64,000 bases of DNA from Siphlonurus alternatus. Lineage: Eukaryota; Arthropoda; Insecta; Ephemeroptera; Siphlonuridae. The notes beneath the pieces are model-generated. The model saw only the letters and a list, made by a program, of their open reading frames with translations. It searched no databases and was not told the origin of the DNA. The stretch spans positions 3,391,668 through 3,455,667 of the forward strand of contig OX463784.1 of the NCBI GenBank assembly GCA_949825025.1, written 5' to 3'. The stretch's first letter is position 1. Each line of letters opens with the position of its first letter. Shown here piece after piece: positions 12,201 through 20,599 of this stretch. Made by a program: the position numbers and the translations under genes.

Positions 12201-12745
12201 CTTGTAAGGAAAATTTGAATAATTTTTATTTTTTTATTACAATGTTAGCTTACTACAGCATATTCTGCTATTGGTGTAAGCATTCAAACTTAACAACAGT
12301 ATTTAACAACAGTTGGAAGGATTGATAGGAAAGGAGGCGGCTGTGGCCTTGTGTTAGGAACTTCCCCGGCATTTGCCTGGGAGTGACGATGGGAAACCAC
12401 AGAAAACCATCATCAAGGCAGGCGACACCAAAGGGAAAGAGCTTCAGCACCTCCCAAATACAAGCAGTATAGTGGAAGAACATACATGCCATCTCTCAGG
12501 AACTTACCAGAACACGCTGCCATACCTTAGCTCGAAGTGACGAAAAGTCACCTGAGCCAAGGCAGGAAGCGATCTTAGGTCTCCCGAGCGATAGGCAGAG
12601 ATCAAACCACTACGCTATACGCTGTTCGGTAATACAGGCCTGAATGTTACTGAAATGTTATCATCTGATCGAGTTAACAGCTGAAATCGACCTCACCTGG
12701 CAGGGTGAGCAGCAGCGAGGCCCCGAGTAGCAGCCGGGCCGTCAT
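679..12745 (-). CDS. NMDA-type ionotropic glutamate receptor, GluN3-like (5' half, multi-exon, runs off the left edge)
   Basis: A minus-strand gene assembled from exons at 12745-12697, 11540-11369, 10620-10443, 8055-7331 and 904-679. Exons 1-4 join in frame to about 374 residues: a hydrophobic signal peptide, then the bilobed amino-terminal domain of glutamate receptors. GluN3-like signs are SPLEV near residue 136, the hydrophobic run before HWHTF near 161, RVLDTASS then DWIWIIVEG near 285, GLPLGLLSL near 302 and PNCWG near 355. Exon 5 has GWRRVG, FRVVTALAPPFV and GRCLRGLKC, matching the start of ligand-binding lobe S1. NMDA receptors are glycine/glutamate-gated cation channels of neuronal membranes; GluN3 subunits bind glycine. 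Residues 173-235 are a polar Ser/His/Thr-rich stretch not usual in the family. Channel and S2 exons are outside the window. At least one exon between 7331 and 904 is missing by phase. Assignment to GluN3 rather than another NMDA subunit rests on remembered family patterns. Confidence 0.8.
941..1305. mobile_element. MITE family D, copy 1
   Basis: Long palindrome with ends aggtagagataacacgg and cgtgttatctctact. Its arms share the paired motifs gtatacctgatattttacct and ttaaggagaacatttt. It ends at a TTAA shared with the next element. Confidence 0.75.
1310..1497. mobile_element. MITE family J, copy 1
   Basis: Inverted ends gatgcatttccatggagcg and gctccatggaaatgcacc between TTAA copies at 1306-1309 and 1498-1501. 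The interior contains gcgagaaaagcgc-type arms shared with copies at about 10194 and 27968. Confidence 0.75.
1869..2291 (-). other. Unidentified 140-codon open frame, related to the insert of the 44732-46644 element
   Basis: An open frame with protein-like composition in the middle: FDLMNLARVTESSVGTYTLS, then SENLSVKVTHKKRRGYTDNT and VALVMQI. The last 25 residues are Lys/Ile/Phe-rich and look like read-through into AT-rich sequence. The stretch around 2040-2130 is clearly homologous, in frame, to 45373-45475, where the reading is ENLSVKVKRRGYTCKSDNTV. I do not recognise the family. It could be an element gene, a captured host exon or a decayed gene. Upstream (2290-2470) is a short tandem repeat containing ggcgggagattcaaat. 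Confidence 0.4.
2290..2470. repeat. Two-unit tandem repeat with ggcgggagattcaaat
   Basis: gggcgggagattcaaatttct and ggcgggagattcaaatatct repeat about 65 bp apart, each followed by a CCCRMCCTACCTCA-like stretch. An inverted relative, gaatttcccgcc, lies at about 2255. Confidence 0.5.
2481..2714. mobile_element. Palindromic MITE family N, copy 1
   Basis: TA-flanked inverted ends: cactcttgaaaaaattggct and the reverse complement of tactcttcaaaaatttagct. Arms contain ggatttttaacgcct and its complement. TA flanks suggest a Tc1/mariner-type non-autonomous element. Confidence 0.65.
3177..3221. repeat. (AT)n microsatellite
   Basis: Uninterrupted AT dinucleotide run. Confidence 0.95.
3348..3500. mobile_element. 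Family N left-end fragment
   Basis: Begins cactcttaataaaatttggc and continues with the family motif tcttatattcagtgga. The matching right end is not adjacent, so this copy is truncated or was interrupted. Confidence 0.5.
3660..4579. mobile_element. Longer family N element (about 920 bp)
   Basis: Flanked by TATA; terminal inverted repeats cactcttaataaaatttggc and its complement near 4556-4579. The subterminal part repeats tcagtatatt-type motifs. An 86-codon frame (4131-4391, +, starting MEEVWVTEFASHLL) lies inside; I do not recognise it and it is far too short for a transposase. Confidence 0.6.
4959..5190. mobile_element. MITE family B, copy 1
   Basis: Palindrome with gagcattgacctcaattttt, then ttattgcataaatggataga, then the complementary arm gcataactttgcaccctcta. 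The inverted arm repeats gattttttagagtccgg and ctgaaaaaatcagggtagca. Its left neighbour (4872-4950) is a degraded second copy. Confidence 0.65.
5208..5695. mobile_element. Palindromic element family T
   Basis: Inverted arms: gagcttacggggtgtaattt with aaattactccccgtaagccc; tgacgtcat with its complement; cctaaaatagagatt with aatctccattttagg. A partial relative lies at 44500-44575. Confidence 0.6.
5899..5941 (-). ncRNA. Type I hammerhead ribozyme (left arm, opposite strand)
   Basis: Read on the minus strand the same parts occur: ATCAC, CTGAGGA, GACAG / CTCTC (one C-C mismatch in stem II), CGAAAC, ACGT, GTA and GTGAT. It faces the plus-strand copy about 28 bp away. The stem II mismatch may weaken it. 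Confidence 0.68.
5969..6011 (+). ncRNA. Type I hammerhead ribozyme (right arm)
   Basis: All core parts are visible in order: stem I strand ATCAC (5969-5973); CUGAGGA, fitting the invariant CUGANGA (5974-5980); stem II GAGAG / CTCTC (5982-5986, 5994-5998) with a 7-nt loop; GAAA (5999-6002); a minimal palindromic stem III ACGT (6002-6005); a GUA cleavage site (6004-6006); and the stem I return strand GTGAT (6007-6011). A short palindromic stem III is typical of hammerheads in Penelope-like elements and retrozymes, which act best as dimers. Confidence 0.75.
6145..6900. other. AT-rich stretch without recognisable features
   Basis: Very A/T-rich intronic sequence with homopolymers. I see no exon, RNA gene or inverted repeat here. 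Confidence 0.5.
6904..7228. mobile_element. MITE family B, copy 2
   Basis: Inverted ends acaacctgcatga and tcatgtaggttgt, then the family arms attgcagaaataaatagagg and accctctatttattcctaca. It ends about 100 bp from the exon 4 donor. Confidence 0.7.
7331..8055 (-). CDS. GluN3-like gene exon 4: main part of amino-terminal domain
   Basis: 725 nt from acceptor tctttttgcag|CATCTC to donor ACAAG|GTAAGA, phase 0 in and phase 2 out (residues 134-374). It reads HLSPLEVTLDPDASDVVVAL, then a hydrophobic strand with HWHTFTVIADE, then a 60-residue polar insertion rich in Ser, His and Thr (173-235), then LVLSRLQRHSRGVVVLTC, RVLDTASS, DWIWIIVEG, GLPLGLLSL and VKPNCWG. Order and spacing match the second half of a GluN3 amino-terminal domain. 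No internal stop or frameshift, so the exon looks functional. Confidence 0.82.
8219..8531. mobile_element. MITE family B, copy 3
   Basis: Arms ttattgcagaaatggataga and ctatccatttttgcaataaa. The centre contains gtgacgtcac twice around cttaaggagc. Confidence 0.75.
8555..8700. mobile_element. MITE family I, diverged copy
   Basis: Shares catcatgctgcaaaacattc, cacgtcatagtcacgtaaat and gtgacgtcacag with the better copies at about 15905 and 28188. Confidence 0.5.
9133..9348. mobile_element. MITE family H, copy 1 (Tc1/mariner-like)
   Basis: TA-flanked ends cagtcaaatttatataatat and aattaatttgacta. Subterminal arms contain ccggaagtaaccggaagtga and tcacttccggctacttctgg. Confidence 0.75.
9350..10190. 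other. Intronic AT-rich stretch
   Basis: Between exons 4 and 3 of the receptor gene. Holds a short C12 tract near 10081 and short TA runs near 9960. No other feature recognised. Confidence 0.5.
10194..10392. mobile_element. MITE family J, copy 2
   Basis: Inverted ends gatttccattgagtgac and catggtttattggaaa. Arms gcgagaaaagcgcacttgct and agcaagtgcgcctttctcac. Confidence 0.65.
10443..10620 (-). CDS. GluN3-like gene exon 3: amino-terminal domain
   Basis: 178 nt between acceptor gacctag|GGGC and donor CATCAG|GTGAGA. Phase 2 in, phase 0 out. It encodes VDSAVRELCAAMESRRILAL, then a hydrophobic LLVVGAQPTAVAMALAAGAA strand and GLPVLWARNDSNATFYHQ, the pattern of lobe 1 in NMDA-type amino-terminal domains, with sequons NDS and NAT. 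The acceptor's pyrimidine tract is made by the antisense of the adjoining AAGGTCA tandem array, and a family J MITE ends about 50 bp beyond the donor. Confidence 0.8.
10621..10795. repeat. AGGTCA-rich tandem array in GluN3-like intron 2
   Basis: Degenerate tandem repeat of about 17/34 bp built on aaggtcacggttagac and aaggtcaaggtcagac. I count twelve AGGTCA hexamers between 10622 and 10775, several as AGGTCAAGGTCA or TCAAGGTCA, which are nuclear-receptor half-site patterns. The array runs up to the exon 3 acceptor. Confidence 0.8.
11105..11300. repeat. Diverged AAGGTCAAAG tandem array
   Basis: Looser copies of the same theme (gttcaaggtc, aggtcaagatg, aaggtcaaaaaggtcaaag) in the same intron, probably an older part of the array at 10621-10795. 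Confidence 0.6.
11369..11540 (-). CDS. GluN3-like gene exon 2: start of amino-terminal domain
   Basis: Acceptor ttgcag|GACC and donor TCCAG|GTGAGC bound 172 nt that join exon 1 in phase 1 and leave phase 2. The peptide begins GPVPGWTLHVAAVFSDREG, the first beta strand of the LIVBP-like amino-terminal domain right after the signal peptide. It contains N-glycosylation sequons NVS and NYS, as expected for an extracellular domain. The exon is GC-rich compared with its introns. Confidence 0.8.
11607..11700. mobile_element. Small hairpin MITE family M, copy 1
   Basis: Stem ggtttagtagccagt / actggctactaaacc with ends aaggaatt... and ...gattccttt. The same hairpin recurs at 21671-21771. Confidence 0.7.
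12100..12217. mobile_element. MITE family Q, copy 1 (right end lost)
   Basis: agccggtattacacgatgca, then tttcttacaagaaaac / gaaattttcttgtaagg around atttgtttgtatgg. The same palindrome is complete at 40613-40763. Confidence 0.6.
12225..12632 (-). mobile_element. tRNA-derived SINE (minus strand), in receptor intron 1
   Basis: On the minus strand the head reads gcgtagtggtttgatctctg (A-box-like), followed by a body and the core ggtttcccatcgtcactccc / gcaaatgccgggg / ggccacagccgcctcc, ending in an A-rich tail (aataaaaaaataaaa). The core is one I associate with insect SINEs and is related to the core in the other SINEs of this window. Confidence 0.75.
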
Positions 12746-12831
12746 GGTGGGCCGCTCAGGGGCCGTTCTTATCTGGACAGGACGGGGCGGCCCACCACGG
12801 CCCTCCACGAGACAGGGGGCGTGGCATCAGC
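12697..12831 (-). CDS. GluN3-like gene exon 1: 5' UTR and signal peptide
   Basis: The ATG at 12745-12743 sits in a good Kozak context (cccaccATGa) and opens MTARLLLGASLLLTLP, a short basic start followed by a hydrophobic core, i.e. a signal peptide. Coding is 49 nt and ends at the donor CCAG|GTGAGG (GT at 12696-12695), phase 1. Upstream, 12746-12831 is a GC-rich untranslated stretch in AT-rich surroundings, bounded by an acceptor-like tgttttgttccag|g, so a further non-coding first exon probably lies at higher coordinates. I could not see a promoter. Confidence 0.72.
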
Positions 12832-13304
12832 CTGGAACAAAACACACTTAATTAGAAAAAATAAATTGGATTAAGTTAAGAAATTAAAACATCATTCATT
12901 ACATTTCAAATATATTTTAATCGAGTACTACAAAGGCTGGATAGGGTAAAGTAATAAAAAAAAATGTGTATTGGTATAAATAAGTTTGGTCTTTATATTT
13001 TTGCAAAAAATATAATGTAGCCCTATATATCATCTTCTAAATTAAAGCATTGGTTTAAAACAAAAATTTTCAAAAATTTATTATTTAAATTAATTTAATT
13101 GAATATAAAGTTCACGATTGTGTATTTTATATACCTAATTACATACTATACTACATTTTATTGTTTAAATAAAAATATAAACATAAATAAACATTTTTAT
13201 TATAAAAATTTATAGAAAAATAATGCACTTTTAATTATTTGTTATAATGTAGTTTCATATATAAATTACAAAATTATAATAAGATATTACAATGTGAAAA
13301 TTTT

Positions 13305-13585
13305 AGTGGCTTAATCAAAAGAAGAGGTAAAAATATGGTAGTGTGAATTTTTTCAGATTTTTCTGAGACCGTGAACTATTTTTAAAAAAATATTAAAAAG
13401 TCTATTTCATGACGTCACGAGTGGCACCGCCCTGTCCTTTTTTTAAGGTGTGCCGCCCGTGACGTCATCAAAATAGAATTTCAATAATTTTTTAAAAATA
13501 GTTCCCGGTCTCAGAAAAAACTGAAAAAAATTCACAATATCATATTTTTAATGCTTCTTTCGATTAAGCCACTAAAATTTTCAAA
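13305..13585. mobile_element. Palindromic MITE, family B subtype
   Basis: Ends ttttagtggcttaatcaaaa and gattaagccactaaaa; arms tttcagatttttctgag and ctcagaaaaaactgaaa; centre with tgacgtcac and tgacgtcatc around an 8-T/aaggtg turn. Confidence 0.75.
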
Positions 13586-13964
13586 TTGTAATATCTTATT
13601 ATTGATAATTAAATTTACCATATATTCATAAGTATGTAATATTTTATTAACATACACTTTTCAACCGTATGTACATAATAATAAAATATATATTACAATA
13701 CATTATATTATTTTTCTAATAATGTACAATAAGAAAAATTCTGCATCAGAAAGAGTCGTTCGTTATTACATAGCTGTCTTATTTTTATAAAATTTTTCGC
13801 ATGCATGAAATTCTGGTCCTCAAGCAGATTGAAACGCGAAGAAATTTGGTCTGCGTGGTGTCTTTTATGCCTTGGTTGCCTTGGTTACTAAATGTGCACC
13901 GACCAACGTAACTGAGGTTTTCATGGTTTCCTCGAACATGATGATTTTTCAAATGCCGTTACTT

Positions 13965-14252
13965 ATAAGCCTAGAATTACCAAGGGGAGGGGAAGGGGTC
14001 GATATGACCCGTCAATCTTTAAAAGCATAAAAAAGTCTAAAATATTGCTCTAAAATTTCTGAAAATATTTGTATAATAATCCTATATAGTTAGCCACTTA
14101 GGAATGTATTCCCGGAAAAAAAAAGTGAGATTTTTTTTTTTTTAACATATGATTTAAATAGCGAGTCGATTCGACCCCCACCCCCCCTCCCTTTGGTAAA
14201 ATATGTGATAAAACTGATAAAAAAAAGTACATTGGTAATGCTAGGGTTAAGA
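13965..14252. mobile_element. MITE family V, copy 1
   Basis: Inverted G-rich ends cctagaattaccaagggg and ccctttggtaaa ... ggtaatgctaggg with gtcgatatgacccg against cgagtcgattcgac. A second copy borders the assembly gap at 18755-18992. Confidence 0.6.
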
Positions 14253-14369
14253 ATTTGAGTTTAAGTTACGTAGAAAATTCAAAATTATTTAATATTTTTA
14301 AAAGACGAAGTCAACAAAACATAATATAGTAATTACTAATTACATTGCACTTAAAGTTTTGTTAATTAT

Positions 14370-14690
14370 TCAGTCTTTCTCAAAAAAATCATCAATTTTG
14401 TACACATTATTCTTTAAAAATAAATAACACTCCACTTTCTTCTTATGAATGTTTTCTTCACTTTTGATATCCTCAGGTAAATTATTATAAAATCTTTGAG
14501 CTGAGTACTTAAGATCATGTTCATAAGCAGCCGTTTTATTATATTCTGGGACATACATTATATCTTTATGTCGTGTATTATACAAATGAGTAAGCTTAGA
14601 ATGAGCATAAAATTTATTTTTTAGTAACTTTACGCAAATTTTGAAGCAATCATAGAAGCACTAGAAGACATACAATGGCATAACAATTAA
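14370..14690 (-). pseudogene. LINE C-terminal fragment
   Basis: A minus-strand open frame reads KLTHLYNTRHKDIMYVPEYN, then YSAQRFYNNLPEDIK, ending FLKNNVYKIDDFFEKD. The order TR, then Y-x-x-x-R-F-Y-N-N-L-P-x-x-I, is the usual extreme C-terminus of non-LTR retrotransposon ORF2 proteins. No reverse transcriptase domain is left, so this is a 5'-truncated relic, and it cannot be assigned to a clade. Confidence 0.55.
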
Positions 14691-14978
14691 TAGCAAAGAG
14701 AAATTCAACAAGAAAATGGTAATGAATAATTGAGAAAACATTCATTTTAATACGAAGACTGATTGCAGTGTGCCTTGTAGAGCTGGCTGTTATAGACAAA
14801 GGAAACTCTGCCTTTCTCAGTAATGAAGAACTACTCTGCCAGCAATTTGTCTACAAAGTAAAAGTAAGCACTATAATATACTTCAAAGAGAAATTAAAAA
14901 AAAAACTTTTAAATTTTTAATGCAATTTGTAGGTCAATCATTTCAATCTCTCTCCCTCTCTTCCTGTCTCCCTGTCTC

Positions 14979-15465
<487 letters not shown>

Positions 15466-15829
15466 ATCTTTTTTTTTTCATTATTTCACAGTAACATAGA
15501 AATTATTAGTACTTGTAAATTTTGAAATTTATTGCAATTTTTTACTATAAAATAATTCGCAAAAGCTATCACCTGATTGCATAAATGAGGTTCAATTCTG
15601 CATGGATTGTTTCAACAATCAAAATCTTCAAAGTTAGGCCTGGCTTAGAGTTGGAACTTATCTATGCAATCGGGTGATAAAACTGATAAACTTTTGTGAT
15701 TGGAGATCTGTTGTAAAAGAGATTAAAAGATGCAGACCTAATTATTTATAATAATAAGATGTAAACATGGTCTAGCCATTCATAAACATCAAGTAATCAC
15801 TCCTTCATTGAGTGCATGAAAGCAATGGA

Positions 15830-16105
15830 CCACCGTCACGAAATTTATTATTGCATACTTGGATGGAGGACCCAGAGTTAAATGTATTGTCTTATATTTT
15901 TTTACATTTTTCAATCCCTTTATCAACATTAAAATCGTGATGCAAAACGCTGTGACGTCATAGTCATGCAAATATTTAACACGGAAGTAAAGGGAAGTAC
16001 GTTGCATGACTATGACGTCACAGCGTCTTTCCCCTCGATTTTGAAGGTATTAAGATTTCACAACATCTTAAAAAAAATTGAAAATCCATAACTTGAGTTG
16101 TTCTA
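15830..16105. mobile_element. MITE family I, copy 1
   Basis: Core palindrome gctgtgacgtcatagtcatg / catgactatgacgtcacagc around atatttaacacgg. Outer arms tcaacattaaaatcgtgatg and ttttgaaggtatt. Confidence 0.65.
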
Positions 16106-16112
16106 TTTCAAT

Positions 16113-16481
16113 TTGCAATTATCCGGGCACTTGACGCAGTGGTATACACCTCTGATTCGTAATCGGATGGTCGTGAGTTTGATCCCAGCCATGCACCGCC
16201 AAATTTTTTACAAGTGGCGGTTGCTAAAGAACACCCACTCGTGCATCCGAGAGGTGATTGATGGCATCCTCCATCATCATCAATTGCTGATCATCCTGAC
16301 TGAGGTTTCCATGGTTTCCTCAGTTACAACCAGGTGAATGCTGGGATGGATTGCTTATGCCATGGCCGCTCCGGTTTGGGAAGGACCCGCAAAAGTAGGG
16401 TCTACGAAGAGCCGGGAGGTTAAATTCAGTCACTTAATTGCGGCCACAGTATCAGTTGAAGCAAAAAAAAAAAAAAAAAAA
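16113..16481 (+). mobile_element. tRNA-derived SINE
   Basis: tRNA-like head: gacgcagtggtatacacctc (A box), ctgattcgtaatcggatgg (anticodon-arm-like) and gtgagtttgatcccagcc (B box). Then the SINE core catcctgactgaggtttcca / tggtttcctcag / gaatgctgggatggattgc and gccatggccgctccgg, ending in a poly(A) tail of about 20. Confidence 0.85.
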
Positions 16482-16520
16482 ATAATGCAATTAAAATATT
16501 TTAAGAAAGCTGCCCATTAC

Positions 16521-16780
16521 CCCAGTTGAAAAATTACGTCTTCAACTCATCCTTTACAGGTCTAAACCTAATCTTTGCAAGACTAAAACACATCTTATTT
16601 CCTCTTCGCTCAAAGTGAGGATGATATGGAGTCAATATTTCTAACATTTTTTGCTCAGTAAGAAGAAAGAAGAAGTATAATCTTGTCTATTTTCCTCTAA
16701 AATGGTACAACATTATAGTAGGGAATTAGACAAGAGTAGAGTTAGTAACGAATAAAAGATGAAAATTATTTCAACTCGAG
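16521..16780 (+). mobile_element. MITE family A, copy 1
   Basis: Family hallmark ends: cccagttgaaaaattacgtc at the left and gaaaattatttcaactcgag at the right (terminal inverted repeat CCCNAGTTGAAA). Internal blocks ctaaaacacatcttatttcc, gctcaaagtgaggatg and tctaaaatggt. In all family A entries, strand + means the acgtc end is on the left. Confidence 0.85.
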
Positions 16781-17823
16781 TAGACTATCAAAAAGTGCAG
16801 AGGTAACATTCATTGCATCTCGATGTGTAAAAAGTCTTATATTCATAAAAGTTAACAACCTCTTTTTCCCGATTTTATTTGAAATAGAGTGGTACACAAA
16901 GTCGCTTTTCTGACTTAAAACAATGATATTTTGATCCATAAAGATGGAAACATAAGCTCTCAAATATATTGAAAACCACAAATACCTACGTACCAATATA
17001 TTTTCAATATCGAGTTAGAGCTTTCCAAAGTTGGTATAATAAAAAAGAGCATATTTCAGCAGCCTAACTTTGGTTAGGAACTTTGTGATGCATGCTCTCA
17101 GTCGGAACGGACTTAAGTGCAAGTGGGAGGGGGAAGCTACACGGAAAAAAACGAATTGCAAGCTAGATTTTGTTATTATTAGCCTCCAGAGTTAAAATAC
17201 ATTTCATCTTTTTGTTCACTTTTAAAGTCTCTGCCTAAATTTTTTTCTCTTTTTTGACACTGTTTTTTAGATTACGTTTTCTTTCCTCTATTTGAGCAAA
17301 GAGTGTTAAAAATATTGTCTGCATTTCATCTCCAGTTTTAGCAAGATATGCGATTTTATTTTAGTATGTTTAGGTAAAAAGACGTAAGTAATAACTTTAT
17401 ATTTAGACTTGTAAAAATGCAAAATATTATAAAATTTATTATATAATACAAAGTAAAAATTAACTAATTATTTTTCAATATTCTGCACTTTCTTATGGAT
17501 AAAACAAATTGAAGTGTTTACCCATCAGAGAGCTTTAATTCAATTTAATATTCCAATTAACAAATGCACTTAAAAAAACTATGAACTGTTATTATTGTAA
17601 ATTACTAAATTAAACTCTGTCGCTATTATCAAGCTGCTTGCAAAAATTTCTCTCCGTGTAGTTTCAACTTAGTCTATGAGGTTGACTTTAATTAACGAAG
17701 TATGTCAAATCGAGAGTGCTGTACATGGGGATCATTATATTACGTAAATAGCATGAAATATATAATGTCAATAAACAGGCCACTTGATCTTTTGATGCTC
17801 CGCTATATTAAACAGTAAATACA

Positions 17824-17826
<3 letters not shown>

Positions 17827-17901
<75 letters not shown>
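17827..17901. repeat. (CT)n microsatellite
   Basis: Pure CT run. Confidence 0.97.
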
Positions 17902-17903
<2 letters not shown>

Positions 17904-17920
17904 ACCCCTTCTCTACATAT

Positions 17921-18166
17921 ATAGTCAAATTTGCATGATATTCCCTCCGGAAGTAGTCGGAATTGTAAGGTTTCTGTACTTCCTATTTGCATTTCATCGT
18001 TACAATTTTACCAGGGAAAAGATTATTTATACCCTGATTTTACATAGGTTCAATTCTTCTGCATGCTTTAAGCCCCTGTGTGAATTTTTAAAACTGCATT
18101 ACAAACAGAAGAGCTGCAAACTTCCGGCTACTTCCAGAGGGATTTTTACATTAATTTGACTTATCT
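17921..18166. mobile_element. MITE family H, copy 2
   Basis: agtcaaatttgcatgatatt at the left and acattaatttgactta at the right; ccggaagtagtcgg and cttccggctacttcc arms. Confidence 0.75.
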
Positions 18167-18187
18167 CCTTCTACTCTGTCTCTTACT

Positions 18188-18500
18188 ATGGGCTGTCTCA
18201 CACACGCATGATATCGCAGTGTGTGATTTTTTAAGAACTCATGCGATCAGGTGTACAACAACGCTCACAGCTTCGTATCGCATGACTTCGTATGATAAGA
18301 AAATTTAGAACCGCAGACTTTTATTTATATGATTGTAAGCACGCCATCGCACGTTTCTCATTTAGAACCGCTTCTAAATTTCTTATCATGTATACGAAGG
18401 CATACGATACGAAGCTGTGTGTGCGGCTACACCTGATCACATAGGTTCTTAATTTTTAAATCTACGATGCAAAGTCACGCGATTTTGTGTGCGACAGCCT
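18188..18500. mobile_element. Palindromic MITE family P
   Basis: Inverted ends gggctgtctcacacacgcatg and gattttgtgtgcgacagcct. Arms contain cttcgtatcgcatgacttcg and cgaaggcatacgatacgaag. Confidence 0.75.
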
Positions 18501-18517
18501 AAATGAGAAACTTACTT

Positions 18518-18717
18518 NNNNNNNNNNNNNNNNNNNNNNNNNNNNNNNNNNNNNNNNNNNNNNNNNNNNNNNNNNNNNNNNNNNNNNNNNNNNNNNNNNN
18601 NNNNNNNNNNNNNNNNNNNNNNNNNNNNNNNNNNNNNNNNNNNNNNNNNNNNNNNNNNNNNNNNNNNNNNNNNNNNNNNNNNNNNNNNNNNNNNNNNNNN
18701 NNNNNNNNNNNNNNNNN
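18518..18717. other. Assembly gap (200 N)
   Basis: Run of exactly 200 undetermined bases, probably a fixed-size placeholder, so its true length is unknown. Confidence 1.
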
Positions 18718-18754
18718 TTATAGCATTACACAGTTTCTTTTATTTGTAACACAC

Positions 18755-18992
18755 TTTACCAAGGGGGGGGGGGGGATGACCCGCTATTTAAATCACATGT
18801 TAAATAAAAAGTTAAAGATTTTCCTTACTAATTTTTTTTACAGAAATACATTGCTGGGGGCCGGTAGCTAAGGATTACTATTTTTTTTAAGAATTTTTAG
18901 ATTTGTAGAACATTATTTCTCAATTTTTTTCTCCGCTTTGAGAGAGTTTCAGGTCATCTCGACCCCCCTTCCCCCTTAGAAATGCTAGGGTA
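18755..18992. mobile_element. MITE family V, copy 2
   Basis: taccaagggggggg then gatgacccgc at the left, and ggtcatctcgaccccccttc / aaatgctagggtaa at the right, matching 13965-14252. The left end contains a G12 tract. Confidence 0.55.
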
Positions 18993-19199
18993 ACGGCTCT
19001 TTGTCTGTGGCATTAATGGAAAAAAGTGATTTTCTTCTTCTTTTTTTACATACACAAGTTTAGATCTCTCGCTCCCTCATATCGCTGGCTGCTGCAGTGT
19101 ACGACAAACTTAATAACAACCGTCCTCGCCTCAACTTTTCAAATTGATTGTCCTAGAGCATTAAATGAAAAAACTGACGCACATAACAAAATAACTGAT

Positions 19200-19890
19200 G
19201 TAAAGGCGAATTCACATGACAATTTTAACATGCGACGTGAAGCGAATATACGCTGTAACATAATCATCTATTGATGGCCATATTTGAAAATTTAAAAAAA
19301 GAGCATCGTAATTATTGACGTCATAAAGTTAATAGCAAACCTGGTGGTAACAGCTGGAACAACGTGCGTCTGGCGAGGATAGATTGGCAGTTTAACATTG
19401 TAAAATCATGTAAATGCTCCGTCAGCAGCCACAGCATAATTTTTCAAACTTGACAATACCATTAATAGTTATACTTTCGGACAAATTAATAAAAATATTT
19501 CAACTTCGTAGGTGATGTATTTCATATAAGTTTTAATTATTGTTTTTGTGATTCTCCCAATGCTGTAGGTATTGCCATATCCTCGGCAGAATCAGTCAAA
19601 ATTTCAGCGGTCAGCGCCATCTCTTGGTCCTTTATGTACACAATAACACGATATTCACCACCGCAATGGCGAATTCGCTTGTTGCATATTATTTCTCAGC
19701 TTGTGTGACAAAATCACGTCGCATCGCCGTTATAGCCATCTAAATCCGCCTTGCGGCGAATATCGCGTTAAATTCCGATGTTCTTTTTTATAATCGCCAA
19801 ATATGACCGCCAATGGATGTTACAGCAAGTGCGCATTATTCGCTTCACATTGCATGATCAAAATCACCATATGAATTCGCCTTTAAGGTT
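19200..19890. mobile_element. Two broken MITE family G copies
   Basis: 19200-19330 has the left half (aaggcgaattcacatgacaa, atggccatatttg), then about 330 bp of other sequence, then 19665-19752 (gtgacaaaatcacgtcgcat, gccatctaaatccgcctt). Directly after, 19753-19888 is another partial copy ending accatatgaattcgccttt. Family G arms contain cgacaacggcgatgcgacg. Confidence 0.55.
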
Positions 19891-19930
19891 CCCGTAAATG
19901 TATATAAAAAAAAATAAATCGATTAAAGAT

Positions 19931-20242
19931 TTGGACCGAGATTGGTAGCGCGTCTGACTCACAGATGAAGGTCATGCGTTCGAATCCCACTGGGAGAGGT
20001 AAAAATATCGAGAAGTCTGAACCTTCGCTGTCTGGTTAGAGACAAGCCTCATGCATTCGGGAGAAGACCGTACTCTGACACCGACCATCCTGACTTGGGG
20101 TTTCCATGGTTCCCCCTCGTCTACATGGCTAATGCCGGGATGGATAAATTAAGTAGACCATGACCGCAGTGCAAACTTTAGCACCTGTCGTTAAGACTTT
20201 GCCTTGGCGGAACAAGAATACGGAGATGTAAAATAAAAAAAA
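19931..20242 (+). mobile_element. tRNA-derived SINE
   Basis: Head gagattggtagcgcgtctga (A box) and catgcgttcgaatcccactg (B box), the clearest tRNA resemblance in the window. Then the shared core ccatcctgacttggggtttc / catggttccccctcg / taatgccgggatggat, ending in an A-rich tail. Confidence 0.85.
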
Positions 20243-20284
20243 AATAGGAATATTTAAAAGGTATTTTCTAGCCAGTAGTACTAT

Positions 20285-20359
20285 CCCGAGTTAAAATAAA
20301 TTTCATATTTTATTCGTTATTAAGAATATTAAGCTCTCTCCTCGTCTATATAATTCCCT

Positions 20360-20396
<37 letters not shown>

Positions 20397-20593
20397 GCTT
20401 GCACCATTTTAAAGAAAAAAAAAAAAAGACGAGATAACGTATTTTTTCCTCTTCTTAAACTTAAAAATGATAGAAATATTGTCTTCATTTCATCCTCACT
20501 TTGAGCGAAGAGGAAATAAGATGTGTTTTTGAGGTAAAAAGATTAGATTTAGACGTGTAAAGAATGAGTTGAAGACGTAATTTTTCAACTAGG
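20285..20593 (-). mobile_element. MITE family A, copy 2
   Basis: Starts cccgagttaaaataaatttc and ends gacgtaatttttcaactagg. An (AT)n run (20363-20392) interrupts the left part. AT flanks on both sides could be a 2-bp target duplication. Confidence 0.85.
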
Positions 20594-20599
20594 GATGAC

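Noticed and set aside
18487..18871. Open frames spanning the N gap
   Set aside because: They exist only because N is not read as a stop.
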